DNA of 64,000 nucleotides, taken from Symsagittifera roscoffensis. Lineage: Eukaryota > Xenacoelomorpha > Acoela > Convolutidae. Of the stretch, positions 32,725-43,290 are shown piece by piece. A model generated the notes under the pieces. The model was not told the origin of the DNA and searched no databases. It saw nothing but the letters and a program-made list of their open reading frames with translations. The stretch is from the NCBI RefSeq assembly GCF_963678635.1, contig NC_087069.1:29242776-29306775 (forward strand). The letters run 5' to 3'. The translations under genes were made by a program, and so were the position numbers. The stretch's first letter is position 1, and every line of letters starts with the position of its first letter.

Positions 32725-32850
32725 GTGATGTCCGTTTTCGACTTTTTCAGTCGAACGATGTCCGATTTTGGCTTTTTGAGTCGAACGATGTCCGTTTTCG
32801 AATTTTTCAGTCGAACGATGTCCGTTTTCGATTTTGTTGGACTTTACTGG
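32725..32850. repeat. 30-bp tandem repeat (GATGTCCGTTTTCGACTTTTT type)
   Basis: Four units of about 30 bp run GATGTCCG(T/A)TTT(C/G)GACTTTTTCAGTCGAAC. Each holds an inverted pair GTTCGACT/AGTCGAAC. Related sequence in reverse orientation lies at 56200-56365. It leads into 22-bp satellite sequence after about 400 bp. Confidence 0.85.
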
Positions 32851-33224
32851 ACATTTTTTGACTTTGTATGGCTTTATCGGAAAGTTTTTGCTTTTACCGG
32901 GAATAAGCCGAAGCGTCCTCAATAACAACGAAACTCGGACATCATTTGACCGTTTCTGTCAAATCATGTGTCAAAAACTCAGGCTGGGAAGCCGAGAAAT
33001 ATGATAAACAACCGCCAAAAACTTGAGCATGGTAGATTCGTATAGCCGGGGCTGAGTTGTTAGATTTAAGTTTCAATCAACCAGACCAAACAAGGTTATG
33101 TTTCGACCAGCTCGCTAACTGCTCAATAAAAATACAAATAAACTGGATGGTTTTGCAATCTGCATCTGTAAAATGCCTAAGCAAACAAAAAATCCGACAA
33201 CAATTCCATTACTTAAGCTTTGTA

Positions 33225-35175
33225 CGACCCATGTTGCAACTTTGCGCGACCCATGTTACGACTTTGCGCTACCCATGTTGCGACTTTGCGCGACCCAAAT
33301 TAGCTATGTTGCGACTCTGTGCGACCCATGTTGCGACTTTGTGCGACTCATGATTCGACCCTGTTCGATTCATGATTCGACCCTGTTCGATTGTTGATTC
33401 GACCGTGTTCGACTCATGTTTCGACCCTGTTCGACTGATGATTCGACCGTTTTCGACTTATGATTCGACCCTGTTCGACTCATGATTTGACCCTGTTCGT
33501 CTCATGATTCGACCCTGTTCGACTTATGATTCGACCCTGTTCGACTCATGCTTTGACCCTGTTCGTCTCATGATTCGACCCTGTTCGACTCATGATTCGA
33601 CCCTGTTCGTCTCATGATTCGACCCTGTTCGACTCATGATTCGACCTTGTTCGACTCATAATTCGACCCTGTTCGACTCTATCGACCCTGTTCCACTCAC
33701 GATCGACCCTGTTTGACTCGTGATATGACCCTGTTCGTCTCATGATTCGACCCTGTTCCACTCACGATCGACCCTGTTTGACTCGTGATATGACCCTGTT
33801 CGACTCATGATTCGACCCTGTTCGACTCATAATTCGACCCTGTTCGACTCTATCGACCCTGTTCCACTCACGATCGACCCTGTTTGACTCGTGATATGAC
33901 CCTGTTCGACTCATGGTTCGGCCCTGTTCGACTCATTATTCGAACCTGTTCGACTCATGGTTCGACCCTGTTCGATTCATGATTCGACCCTGTTCGATTG
34001 ATGATTCGACCGTGTTTGACTCATGATTCGACCCTGTCCGACTTTTGTTTCGACCCTGTTCGACTCTATCGGCCCTGTTCGACTCATAATTCGAACCTGT
34101 TCGACCCATGATTCGATCCTGTTCGACTTATGACTCGACCGTTTTCGACTTTTGATTCGACCCTGTTCAACTCATGATTCGACCCTGTTCGACTCATAAT
34201 TCGACCCTGTTCGTCTCTATCGACCCTGTTCCACTCACGATTCGACCCTGTTTGATTCGTGATATGACCCTGTTCGACTCATGATTCGACCCTGTTCGAC
34301 TCATAATTCGAACCTGTTCGACTCATGATTCGACCCTGTTCGATTCATGATTCGACCCTGTTCGATTGATGATTCGATCGTTTTCGACTCATGATTCGAC
34401 TCTGTTACACTCATGATTCGACCGTGTTTGACTCATGATTCGACCCTGTTGGTTTCATAATTCGACCCTGTTCGACTCCATCGACCCTGTTCCACTCACG
34501 ATTCGACCCTATTTGACTCGTGATATGACCCTGTTCGACTCATGATTCGACCCTGTTCGACTCATAATTTGAACTGTTCGACTCATGATTCGACCCTGTT
34601 CGATTCATGATTCGACCCTGTTCGATTGACGATTCGGCCGTTTTCGACTCATGTTTCGACCCTGTTGAACTCATGATTCGACCGTGTTCGACTCATGATT
34701 CAACCCTGTTCGACTCATAATTCGACCCTGTTCGACTCTGTCGACCCTGTTCCACTCAAGATTCGACCCTGTTTGACTCGTGATATGACACTGTTCGACT
34801 CATGATTCGACCCTGTTTGACTCGTGATATGACCCTGTTCGACTCATGATTCGACCCTGTTCGACTCATAATTCGAACCTGTTCGACTCATGATTCGACC
34901 CTGTTCGATTCATGATTCGACCCTGTTCGATTGATGATTCGACCGTTTTCGACTCATGTTTCGACCCTGTTGAACTCATGATTCGACCGTATTCGACTCA
35001 TGATTCGACCCTGTTGGACCCATGATTCGACCCTGCCCGACTCATGTTTCGACCCTGTTCGACTCTATCGACCCTGTTCGACTCATGATTCGACCCTGTT
35101 CGACTCATGATTCGACCCTGTTCGACTCTATCGACCCTGTTCGACTCATGATTCGACCCTGTTCGACTCTATCGA
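33225..35175. repeat. 22-bp TCGA-rich satellite with higher-order structure
   Basis: About 85-90 units of 22 bp. The first five or six (33225-33345) are of the type GACCCATGTTGCGACTTTGCGC and pass smoothly into the main type TTCGACTCATGATTCGACCCTG. Variant blocks recur: a shortened unit (CTCTATCGACCCTGTTCCACTCACGA at about 33676, 33850, 34214, 34475, 34737) and TTCGATTGATGATTCG at about 33998, 34360, 34622 and 34929. In the second half they are about 262 bp apart, close to 12 units, so a higher-order repeat is forming. Frames across it are accidental. Confidence 0.95.
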
Positions 35176-36399
35176 CCATGCAAAACCTCATTTAGTTTTT
35201 GGAAATGGAAAACAAATCATGAAAAGTGTTCTCCCATTTTTGCAATTTTTTACTTATTCTTTGCAAATGTAATGTCAAGTTGCTTGAGTCTTGCAAAATG
35301 CAAGCTGATCTTCGGACAATCTTACCAGAAAAAGGCAAGACTATTTTATTTTCCTGAACAATTTTTTGTAAGAAATCCTGCAAATTTCGCTTTCCCATTT
35401 ATTGATTAATTGATTTTTAAAGTTAAGTACGTATAAAAATTACCGAGCACAATTCTTAACTGTAGGTCAAATGTTGACATTTTTTGTGCTTGATTCATAA
35501 TTTTTTCATGCTTTCGAGAAATAAGTGACATTTCATCAGAGAGATATTGGTTATGTCATTAAAACCGATTGTCATTGTATGTCATTATAAAAAAGAAGCT
35601 ATAAGACATTCAACAATAAAAACAGAGATAGATATGAAAGCGGTGCTGTCATTGTAAGTTTTTAAATAATTTCAAGTGAATCGCATCTGATATCGGACTG
35701 CACTTAATTTCAGTTTGGCTCATACCAGATCCCTGAACATTTTAGTTTGAACCATACAATTTAGCTGAATCATTTATTATTCAAAACTTTTTTGTGAGGT
35801 GCGCTGCTGGGTGTACTTATTTACATCTTACAAATGCATTACACCACTGACATATTTCTGATACCCGCTAACTTCTTATCCAATTGTTTTTCGCATGCAT
35901 TAATTGCACAGAAACTCAAAGTTGAATGAAGACACAGAGCCAAACTCAATTTATCAGCAATTGTCCCGGGTCACCATTGTTACACACTTGCCGCTCTTTT
36001 TTTTTCATCGGAGACGAACGACCAGATTGAGCTTCTCGAACTCTGTCAAGATTTTTTCGGTGCCTGAAAAAAATTGCTCGGCTCAATTCGGATCTATTTT
36101 GTATGATTTCTATTGCATTTAATAAGTAACTGTCTTTCGTTCCCCACCTGCAAATTTGTATAATTGAGTTTCGTTCGGGCTATCTAATTCTCATGACATA
36201 TGGCTCGTGTGTTCACTACCCAATTGCAAATGACTTTAGTCGTCAACCACGACCTCGTAACAGCAATGGTTACAACATAACATTGATTATAACAAATATG
36301 ATGAAGGGGAGCGATAGAAGAATCCTAACAGTGCAAATTTATGTCGGTCAAAAAACAATTTCGCCAACTTTTTTTTTCCTACGCCTCTTTTTTCTAACG
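35176..36399. other. AT-rich spacer, nothing recognised
   Basis: No gene, RNA or repeat is recognised. Short frames at 35904-36122 and 36193-36408 have no domain. Confidence 0.45.
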
Positions 36400-37500
36400 A
36401 TTTGCTAATGCCTCAATTTTGCCAAAATGAGGCATTAGCAACTCATATGACTATGATGACATGAGCAGCAAAATGAGGCATTGCGACCATGAGTTAACTA
36501 AAAATCGTCAGTTTAAATTTCATTTTTTTTTTGCTCAAAAATTTCAAAAGTTTCTGATGATTTAGTTTTCAATATCATTCAAGGCGGTTAATTCAGGCGT
36601 TAACAAAGCAGATAACTAACTAAAAGATCGACGAATCAAAAGAAAAATTGCAATTTAGTTTGATAACATCGAGCACTCTAAAGTTGATTTTTCTGAAGCT
36701 AAAACAAGTCTTGAGGAATATTAGTTTCAAACAATTTTAGACAACCAAATATAACATATCTCTAATAATTTGATAAAACATCCCCCAAATTGCTAAATGT
36801 TGTCGGCAACCAGCACTATCTGATTATTTGCCTTAAATTTGCTTTTAAAAAGACTTTCGTCAAAACTTTCGAAGTTTTCAAAAAAAATTTTCTGAAAAAT
36901 TTTTCTCTCTTTCTTTTCTTTCATTCTTTTTCTGTCATGACAAAATAGTCCAGACTCAGTTGTAGAATTAACTTTTTCGTTTTCAAAATTCACTTTCAGT
37001 TTCATCACTTGCGATACAAGGCAAGCTAGAGAAAAGACAATGAGACAGAAAAATAAAAAATCCTTTCTTTAGGACAAAAAAAATTTCGGAAAAAAATCAA
37101 AAAATCTAACCACCAGTATTAAATAAAATTTTAGAAATTACCGAGCGTCCACTAAGCCGACAACATGGCTGTAGAAGCACAAAATTCAGAACAAAGCTCA
37201 TTTTTTTGTCCAAGAACTTTCAAAAGTCTTCGATGATTTTCAGTTCAAAAACAAATTAAGGCTATAAAACGAAGCATTTACATATTAATTGGACCTGAAG
37301 ACCTGAGCAAAATAGTGAAGCATTGAGACAATGTATTAACAAAATCATCATCAGTACAACATTTGTTTTTTTATTTTTGCAAAAAACCTCAACAACTTTC
37401 GGATGATTTAATTTCAAAATAACTCAAGGCAGTTATTTCAAGCGTTAAAAAAGCAGATAACTAACCAAAAGATTGATGAACCAAATGAAAATTCCTCTTA
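36400..37500. repeat. Diverged direct repeat, offset about 840 bp
   Basis: Sequence at about 36420-36660 (GAGCA-CAAAAT-A-GCATTG; GATGATTTAGTTTTCAA; AAAGCAGATAACTAAC) recurs at about 37310-37500 (GAGCAAAATAGTGAAGCATTG; GATGATTTAATTTCAAA; AAAGCAGATAACTAACC). CAAAATGAGGCATT is itself doubled at 36424 and 36470. Origin unknown. Confidence 0.65.
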
Positions 37501-37639
37501 AACTTTATAAAATCGAAAATTTTGAAGTTGAATTATTCAACCAAGTTTTTTTAAAAACCTCTTGAAAAAAATTTCTTAAGTTGATGAGTTTTTTAATTGC
37601 CTCCTGCTGAATTGTTTTTGATCTCACCCAGCGCAAACT

Positions 37640-38120
37640 TGAAATTATGTGTAAATTTCTTGGAGAGTTTTAAGGATCTTGAAGGTTCTTTGACAAATCT
37701 AGAAGATTCTTGAAGATAATTCCAAGATTTTGAAAAAATTTCCAATTTGCTTGGTGGGCTGCAGAGCCATCATACATATGTTTCAAATAATCATATGAAT
37801 AAATTTTGGTTGTTAACCACAAAAACAAAAATTCGATCATTAAAGTTTTTAAAAAGAAAGTTAATTAAAATATATATTTTTTGACAAATTTTGTTGCTTC
37901 AAATTTTGTAAGTGATTTCTCTTTATTGCTGACTTTATTTCTCCCTAAAATTTGCAAAAATGATTGTGAAAATTTAAACTAATTTTCTAGAGATATTTAA
38001 AGATCTTGAAGATTCTTCGACAAATCTAGAAGATTCTTGAAAAGGTTTCCAAGATTCCACAAAGTTTTATTTTCAAAGATTCTTCGCTACATCAAAAAAT
38101 CTTCAAGATTCTTCAAAATC
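37640..38120. repeat. Repeat of GACAAATCTAGAAGATTCTTGAA blocks
   Basis: A block of about 90 bp containing GATCTTGAAG, TTCTT-GACAAATCTAGAAG and TCCAAGATT occurs near 37666 and again near 38010 (offset about 345 bp), followed by further GATTCTTCAA/TTGAAGAATC-like pieces. Several form short inverted pairs. Confidence 0.65.
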
Positions 38121-38509
38121 TTGGCAAGAATTTCAAGATGACTAACTCTGGGCTTCTGACGAAGTGTTTAAAAAACGATTGAAACTTTTGCATAGGCTTT
38201 TTCGATGTCTATATATTTTTGGTTGCATTATTAGTGCTATAGTTCCTCAAATTAGGTTGTTCTTTTAGTTAATCAGGCTTCAAATGCACGATCAATCTCT
38301 TCTAGTTAACTTTTGCTTTCTAGCATTCGGGGCAACCGATAATCGGGCTGGCAAATTGAGCAGCCAGAATTTGCATTATGCTAGTACGCGTATCTACTAT
38401 AAAAAATTTAATTTCTAACAATTCCAATAGTACTCATGAAATTCACTCATTCTCATTGAATTCCAGGCGTAGAAATCATTGCTATGTTGTCAGGTATGAT
38501 TTTGACAGT

Positions 38510-38790
38510 TTTGCATCAATGCTCTTCAATGACAACAGCCTCCAAGGTGTTAACATGGCCTTTCGACCTGGCGATACTTTTGACACTTATACTGGTCTTT
38601 GTTCATGTCAGTGGACATTTTTTGTGGGTTCGAAAACTGGGTTTTCTTGTGAGGGACAGACACTAGCCCTGACGTTTGTCGCATTTCTGCCCAATGTCAT
38701 CTCAGCTACTAGAAGTTTTTGAAGTTCGTCTGCTTTTTATGAAATTAGCCAACACACCTGGACCTTTACTGGTACGTTTTTAGTTTTTTT
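38510..38790 (-). pseudogene. Decayed copy of the ZAR1-like 3CxxC exon
   Basis: On the minus strand the sequence aligns along its length with the exon at 39846-40121. Shared blocks include GGTCCAGGTGTGTTGGC, GGGCAGAAATGCGACAA, ACATGAACAAAGACCA against ACATCAACAACGATCA, and AAGTGTCAAAAGTATCGCCA. Deletions and shifts remove the first CxxC and break the others, and stops appear in every frame. It is therefore a non-functional duplicate lying 1.3 kb downstream of the intact one. A plus-strand open frame over the same bases is the antisense shadow. Confidence 0.75.
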
Positions 38791-39344
38791 TCTGAGCTTT
38801 TTTCTTTCACTCTCTTTAAAGAAGGGTCGTTTGATATCTGTAAGTCAGCTTGCCCCGACCATTGTTTTTTATTATGATTCCAAAGGCAACCGCTTAAGGT
38901 GAGTTTTTCCTTTCAAGGCCTTCTAAGTGGTTCTCTTTACAATAAAGGATGATTGAAATTATTGCATGGCAAAAAAATCAATTCTTAGCACATCTTGCAA
39001 AGCTTTAGTTATTTTAATTATATGGCAAGATAGCTATCTTGTAGGAACTTGCAAATCTCTAGTAAAACCATCACAATCACCATGCTTGATCGAAAACTAT
39101 TGATTGAAAATACTTTTCTAAATGAGAGTAATAACAGCGCCAATATTTTAAAAATCTATAAAATAGCTTTACAATAACAGCCTAAAATAGCGTATTATAA
39201 ATGAGCTTTGAAAACTTTTGCCCTTATTGTTAATTGTTGCAAAATATATGAATCGAAAATAAAATTTTAACTTCTCTCTGCGGTGTGCTCGCTATAAGCT
39301 AGTGGGGACTCCACATCTAACACGGACAGGTGTTCTTATTTTTC
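38791..39344. other. Spacer between ZAR1-like copies
   Basis: No features recognised, apart from the start of a degraded MITE near its right end. Confidence 0.4.
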
Positions 39345-39560
39345 AGTCAAATATTTGAAAAAAGCAGGTCAGAAATGCGTTGCTAATAACTTTTTGGAAA
39401 ATTTTGATCCAAAAGTTTTTTTGGCGCGCGCTCCCCCTGAAAATTAGTATGAATCGCTTTCACAGAAGTTTTTTTTTTCGGTAAGCCAAAAGTTGATATC
39501 CTAAATCAGTACCAAATTGGGGGCCTTTTGAGTTGGCATGGGGTCGAATCCCTGGATCAT
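39345..39560 (+). mobile_element. MITE with hAT-type ends, truncated copy
   Basis: Family landmarks GAAAAAAGCAGGTCAGAAATG, TTTTTTTGGCGCGCGCTCCCCC, GGGCCTTTTGAGTTGGCA and GGGGTCGAATCCCTGGA are present in order. Both termini are lost and no target duplication can be read. Confidence 0.7.
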
Positions 39561-39845
39561 GTTATGTTCACTACATGATAGATTGATGAGTTACTATTTT
39601 AAATTGGTTCGCAAAGAAGACAACCACAGATATTACTACTTTCAATTTAACAAGCAATCATCAAAATATACTAGTTAGCAGAAAAAATGGAGTTCACTTC
39701 AATATTTTTATTGGTCCAAGGGTGCATATGAAATGCAGTCTTCTACTGGCCTTGAAGGCCAAACTTTGGAGTAAAAGTCTGCTGCTACTTTGTTTATTTT
39801 TTATAGATGATCAACAGCAAAATTTCGCAGTCTTGGTCTTTAAAA

Positions 39846-40121
39846 TCAACTGTCTCCCTGATAGCAAGGTCTTCCAATTTGGCGACACTTCTGGCACTTA
39901 TTCTGAGGATGATCGTTGTTGATGTCAATGCGATCTTCTTCCGATTTCAAAATCTGGGTCTGCTTGTGTGGATACACATAGTTGCCTTGACAGTTGTCGC
40001 ATTTCTGCCCCATTTCAGCCCAAGAACTAGCACTTCGCCACTTTCGCCCACAGTTTTCGCACTGGAACTCGCCAACACACCTGGATCTTCCTTGGTACGG
40101 TGTCAGGCCTTTTCTGGGCAT
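39846..40121 (-). CDS. ZAR1-like 3CxxC zinc-finger exon
   Basis: The minus strand has a clean acceptor TTGTTGGCAG|GATG at 40123, then ATG at 40121-40119 and 91 codons to TGA. The protein reads MPRKGLTPYQ..., then FQCENCGRKWRSASSWAEMG, QKCDNC, an acidic spacer, HPQNKCQKCRQIGRPC. Three CxxC pairs plus a late Cys and the W-S-W-A pattern mark the zf-3CxxC family, known from zygote arrest proteins (RNA binding in oocytes) and receptor transporters. All expected Cys residues are present. At about 91 residues it is just the C-terminal zinc-binding part of ZAR1-like proteins. Either the ATG in this exon is the start of a minimal protein or 5' exons lie upstream. A MITE ends 24 bp upstream of the splice site. 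Confidence 0.75.
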   Translation of the reverse strand: MPRKGLTPYQGRSRCVGEFQCENCGRKWRSASSWAEMGQKCDNCQGNYVYPHKQTQILKSEEDRIDINNDHPQNKCQKCRQIGRPCYQGDS

Positions 40122-40152
40122 CCTGCCAACAATTGAAAACAAAGCATTGACG

Positions 40153-40507
40153 CAGGCGTGGATCTAGGAATTTCTCGAGAGGGGGGGGGGGAAGGATTTT
40201 CAAAAAAAAGTTGAAAATTTTGTCAACTTTTTTTTAGGTTGACCACATTGATTTTCTGAGCTCTCCCAAACAACTATAAAGACCTAAGTTGACCAAATTT
40301 TTTGCGCCGCAGGCAAATTTTTTAAAAATGGCCCAAAAAAAGTGTTAGAATAGATTGGCGCCAACGGTTTTTAGGGTCCGTCCTACCATATACGGATATC
40401 TCAAAATAGTACAAAGGGGGGACCCTTTGGGTCGGCAGGGGGTCGAATCCCTGATGGGGGGGGGGGGGTTCTAGCGTCCGCTCCCCGCCCCGCTTAATCC
40501 ACTACTG
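40153..40507 (+). mobile_element. MITE with hAT-type ends, copy 3, perfect target duplication
   Basis: Left end CAGGCGTGGATCTAGG; right end CTTAATCCACTACTG (decayed). The 8-bp flanks CATTGACG (40145-40152) and CATTGACG (40508-40515) are identical. Internal landmarks match the family, with a G run near 40455-40468. It lies in the presumed intron just upstream of the ZAR1-like exon. Confidence 0.9.
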
Positions 40508-40672
40508 CATTGACGGGTAATATCTTATTTTTTCAAAACCAGAATTGGCTGTTGAAAAACTTTTGAATGACCCCAGGGCGGATATTTTTTTTGGGGGGGG
40601 GGGGGGATTGCGCGGACTCCCTCTCTCAGGGATTCGACACCCTGCTGACTTAAAGGGTCCCCCCTTTGTTCT

Positions 40673-40932
40673 TGTGATATGCGTTGCGATATCAATTGAA
40701 AACAAGTTGTAATTCAATACTGTATTCTGAATTTTGAATTTAGTTTTTTCTTTTCTTTGTTTTGGTATTGGTTACTGAGATCTAGATCAGTGCTGAAAAC
40801 TCTGATCTGTCACTTAGTCTCAATGTCATCACACACTGTGACCCTTGAGTATACCATAAAAGTAATAAGTAAGCACCGTAGGTTGGTTGTACATACATAA
40901 ACAATTACTGCTACTGCAGTAGCGGTATGACA
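40673..40932 (-). repeat. 3' LTR of the Gypsy element
   Basis: Read on the minus strand it begins TGTCATACCGCTACTGCAG and ends GCATATCACA. Differences from the other LTR: T/A near 40732, G/A near 40815, T/A near 40822, an extra C near 40845, C/G near 40880. The purine tract at 40933-40944 (-) precedes it. Confidence 0.95.
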
Positions 40933-41131
40933 CACCCCCCTCGGTAAGAGGAAAAAATTATACAACATAAGTAGAACAATTTATTTAAAAAGAATTCACT
41001 GTACTCAGTTCTCAAGAAAGTTGCTGGGTTACTTGAAGGTTTAGTTTATAGACTTTTCAATTTTCTTCCAGCTCTATTTCCCAACTCGGGTTCCATTCCA
41101 CTCCTTCATCTAGCGTAGCATACCCAAATTT

Positions 41132-41470
41132 TCACATGAATAAGTGTCGTTCGAGCCGTCTTATTTTCGATTCCACCGGTCTGTCGCTTCGTTCCTTGAA
41201 GTCTCTTAGTTGATTTCGATATTCCTGAATTGCTGTTTTCAGGAGTGCTCCCCCTGTCAGATTCTCTGATATCTCTTTAATTGAGTGCTTTATCGTGTCA
41301 CCAAAGCGTTTCGGTTCCTTGTTTTTCGTTTGCCTGGAGCTTCGTCTGATACCCGACTCTTCGGTACTCGACTCATCCGAGAATGAGTTCTTGAGGTGGT
41401 TCGAATGTCGCATCTTTCTCCGAAATTTGTTGTGGGTTTTTTCTAATTTCGTCTGCAACTCGCTGAACAC
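41132..41470 (-). pseudogene. Displaced C-terminal end of the Gypsy polyprotein
   Basis: A separate minus-strand frame overlaps the integrase tail and carries GIRRSSRQTKNKEPKRFGDT, the classic closing motif of many Gypsy integrases. A helical, charged end (DFKERSDRPVESKIRRLERH) follows. Best explained as the continuation of pol after one indel near 41400. Non-coding sequence and the purine tract follow down to the LTR. Confidence 0.7.
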
Positions 41471-43290
41471 CTCGTTTTAGTAATTGGTCTGCATATTTTT
41501 CCCACTCGGAAGGTGCTAAATTTCGGTTGTGGAATGTGTCGATCATGTCCTCTGGAGGTGTCTGGGAATCAATACATTTCAATTTTGACCGCTGTTTTGA
41601 TTTAGGTGTAGAGCTGGTCTGAGTTTTTTGATCTAATTTTCCCGACTTTGAAGTTGATTGCTCCTGCTCCAGATCGGCTGCCGTCGCAGTTTGGCTTGTC
41701 CCCTGTTGTTGCTTGTTTTGGTTTTTCTTTTCTTTCGCTTTCTTCTCCGTCTTCTTTTTGACGCTTTCCTCTGTAGTTGAACTTGGACCCGCCAGATTTG
41801 GTTTTGCTCTCTTAATTGCCAAGTTCAGGCCTCCCCCTGCTTCCGTGTCTTTTGAAGTCACTACTGTTTGGCTCTTTTGGAAACGATCTATGGGATTCAT
41901 CGCTTCTGCGATCTCCATGGCTCGTTGCAGTTCTTCATCTGATCCCAACTCCTCGAGTAATTCGGGGGAACTGATCCTGTGAAACTTTTTCGTAGGTTCG
42001 GCCGATGGACTCTTACTCGCACTCCGCTGATTTTCCTGGGTCGGCACTGTTTTCGATTGTGCAATATCCGACTTCCGATAGATAGAGCTTGTAGACGTCT
42101 TGATCGTTGAGTCTGTTTCGGAAGCGATTTTCCCTTTTAATTGTTTTGTGAGTGCTTGTTCACTTTTTCTTAGCGGGTCCTTTCTAAGTATTGTCTTAGG
42201 CGGGGATTTACGTTGATCTTCAACTTTGTCTCCAATAAATCCTTTCTCCCATGAGTATATCATCTCCTTTCGTAGATCAGGATTTAGTAGTCCAGTCTCG
42301 TCCACTAATCGTCTGATATCATTTTTAGCCGCATCTCTTCTCTCGTTGTTCCAGCGGGCGTTCGCCTCCAACAGCTCCTTTAGGGCTTTAGCCCTCTCTT
42401 TATCCCTGTCCGATGTTAGTTGCTGCTTGTGCAGTGGGCTTGTATCTCTACTGAGTTGTCCTCTGCGTACTATTTTGAGGTTCTCTCTTGATTGGTCATT
42501 TCTGCGTTTCAACTGAGAAGCCGTCAATGCTGAGCGTTCCAAGTGTTGTTTGTCTAAATAGTCAGAATTGTTTAAAAACCTATCCCTCAAAATTCTAAAT
42601 TCCGTTTTTGGTAGTCTGCCAAAATGCGCTTGAAATGGGGATACTTGATTGGTTTTCTGCTTGTTCCACCGCAAATCTCTCATTATAATACTAAGACATA
42701 ATTTGATCGATTTATTATTTTCTTCGAGCAACATCACCCCCAGTCTTCTTTTAATAGTTTGGATTGTACGTTCTACCCAACCACACTTTCGGTGGTCCCC
42801 CACCGGACAGATTTTTTGCTCGATATTGAGTTCCGAACAAATTTTCTTCAGCGTTTTCCCTTTAAAGCTTGAAAATTGATCAGAGCGAATTGATTCGGGA
42901 ATCCCATGTGTGTCGATATACGATCTCAAGAATTTTACTGTGCACTTCCCACTTGTAGATTTCGTAACCTTCACCGATGGAAATTTTGAGAATCTATCTA
43001 TAGCTACTAAGAGGTAGATTTTTTTTCCTTTTTGATTTTCTATGGGCCCGCGTAATCTAATTGTACTTCCTGTCCCGGCTGCGTAAGCAGTGGCAGTGGT
43101 TTTGACGTGTTTTTCGAAATAAGATATTTTACATTCTTACCGTATCTGGTACAGCTACGGCACTCCTCGGCTAGATTCACAATGTCCTTGTTCATATACG
43201 GCCACCACAGGTATTGTGATGCTCCTAGCATAGCCTCTTGGCCTGGATGCCCTCGATGTATTCTTTGAGAACATATTGTCTATTGTTCGA
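41373..43290 (-). pseudogene. pol: Gypsy integrase with long charged C-terminal tail
   Basis: The zinc-binding HHCC part is at about 43265-43140 (HPGQEAMLGA; YLWWPYMNKDI; AEECRSCTRYGKN). The first Asp (LDYAGP) is at about 43045, then a frameshift. From 42974: HGIPESIRSDQFSSFKGKTL (second Asp) and VGDHRKCGWVERTIQTIKRR (catalytic Glu). After about 170 residues the protein becomes a 360-residue charged, Gln/Lys/Ser-rich tail unlike ordinary Gypsy integrase tails. The family's usual last motif, RRSSRxxK-P-RFGD, appears only in another frame at about 41345-41280 (IRRSSRQTKNKEPKRFGDTI). The stop at 41373 is therefore probably a frameshift product. Confidence 0.85.

Noticed and set aside
33225-35175. 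CRISPR or coding repeat protein in the TCGA-rich region
   Set aside because: No spacers; stops and frame rotation (22-bp unit); plainly a satellite.
38378-38722. 114-codon plus-strand frame
   Set aside because: Antisense of the decayed ZAR1-like exon.
40673-40677. LTR start placed at TGATATGC (40675)
   Set aside because: Starting two bases earlier at TGTGATATGC gives matching 5-bp flanks GTTCT on both sides and a TGT..ACA LTR, so the earlier start is preferred.
41713-42879. Plus-strand frames rich in Phe and Ser
   Set aside because: Antisense of the charged integrase tail.
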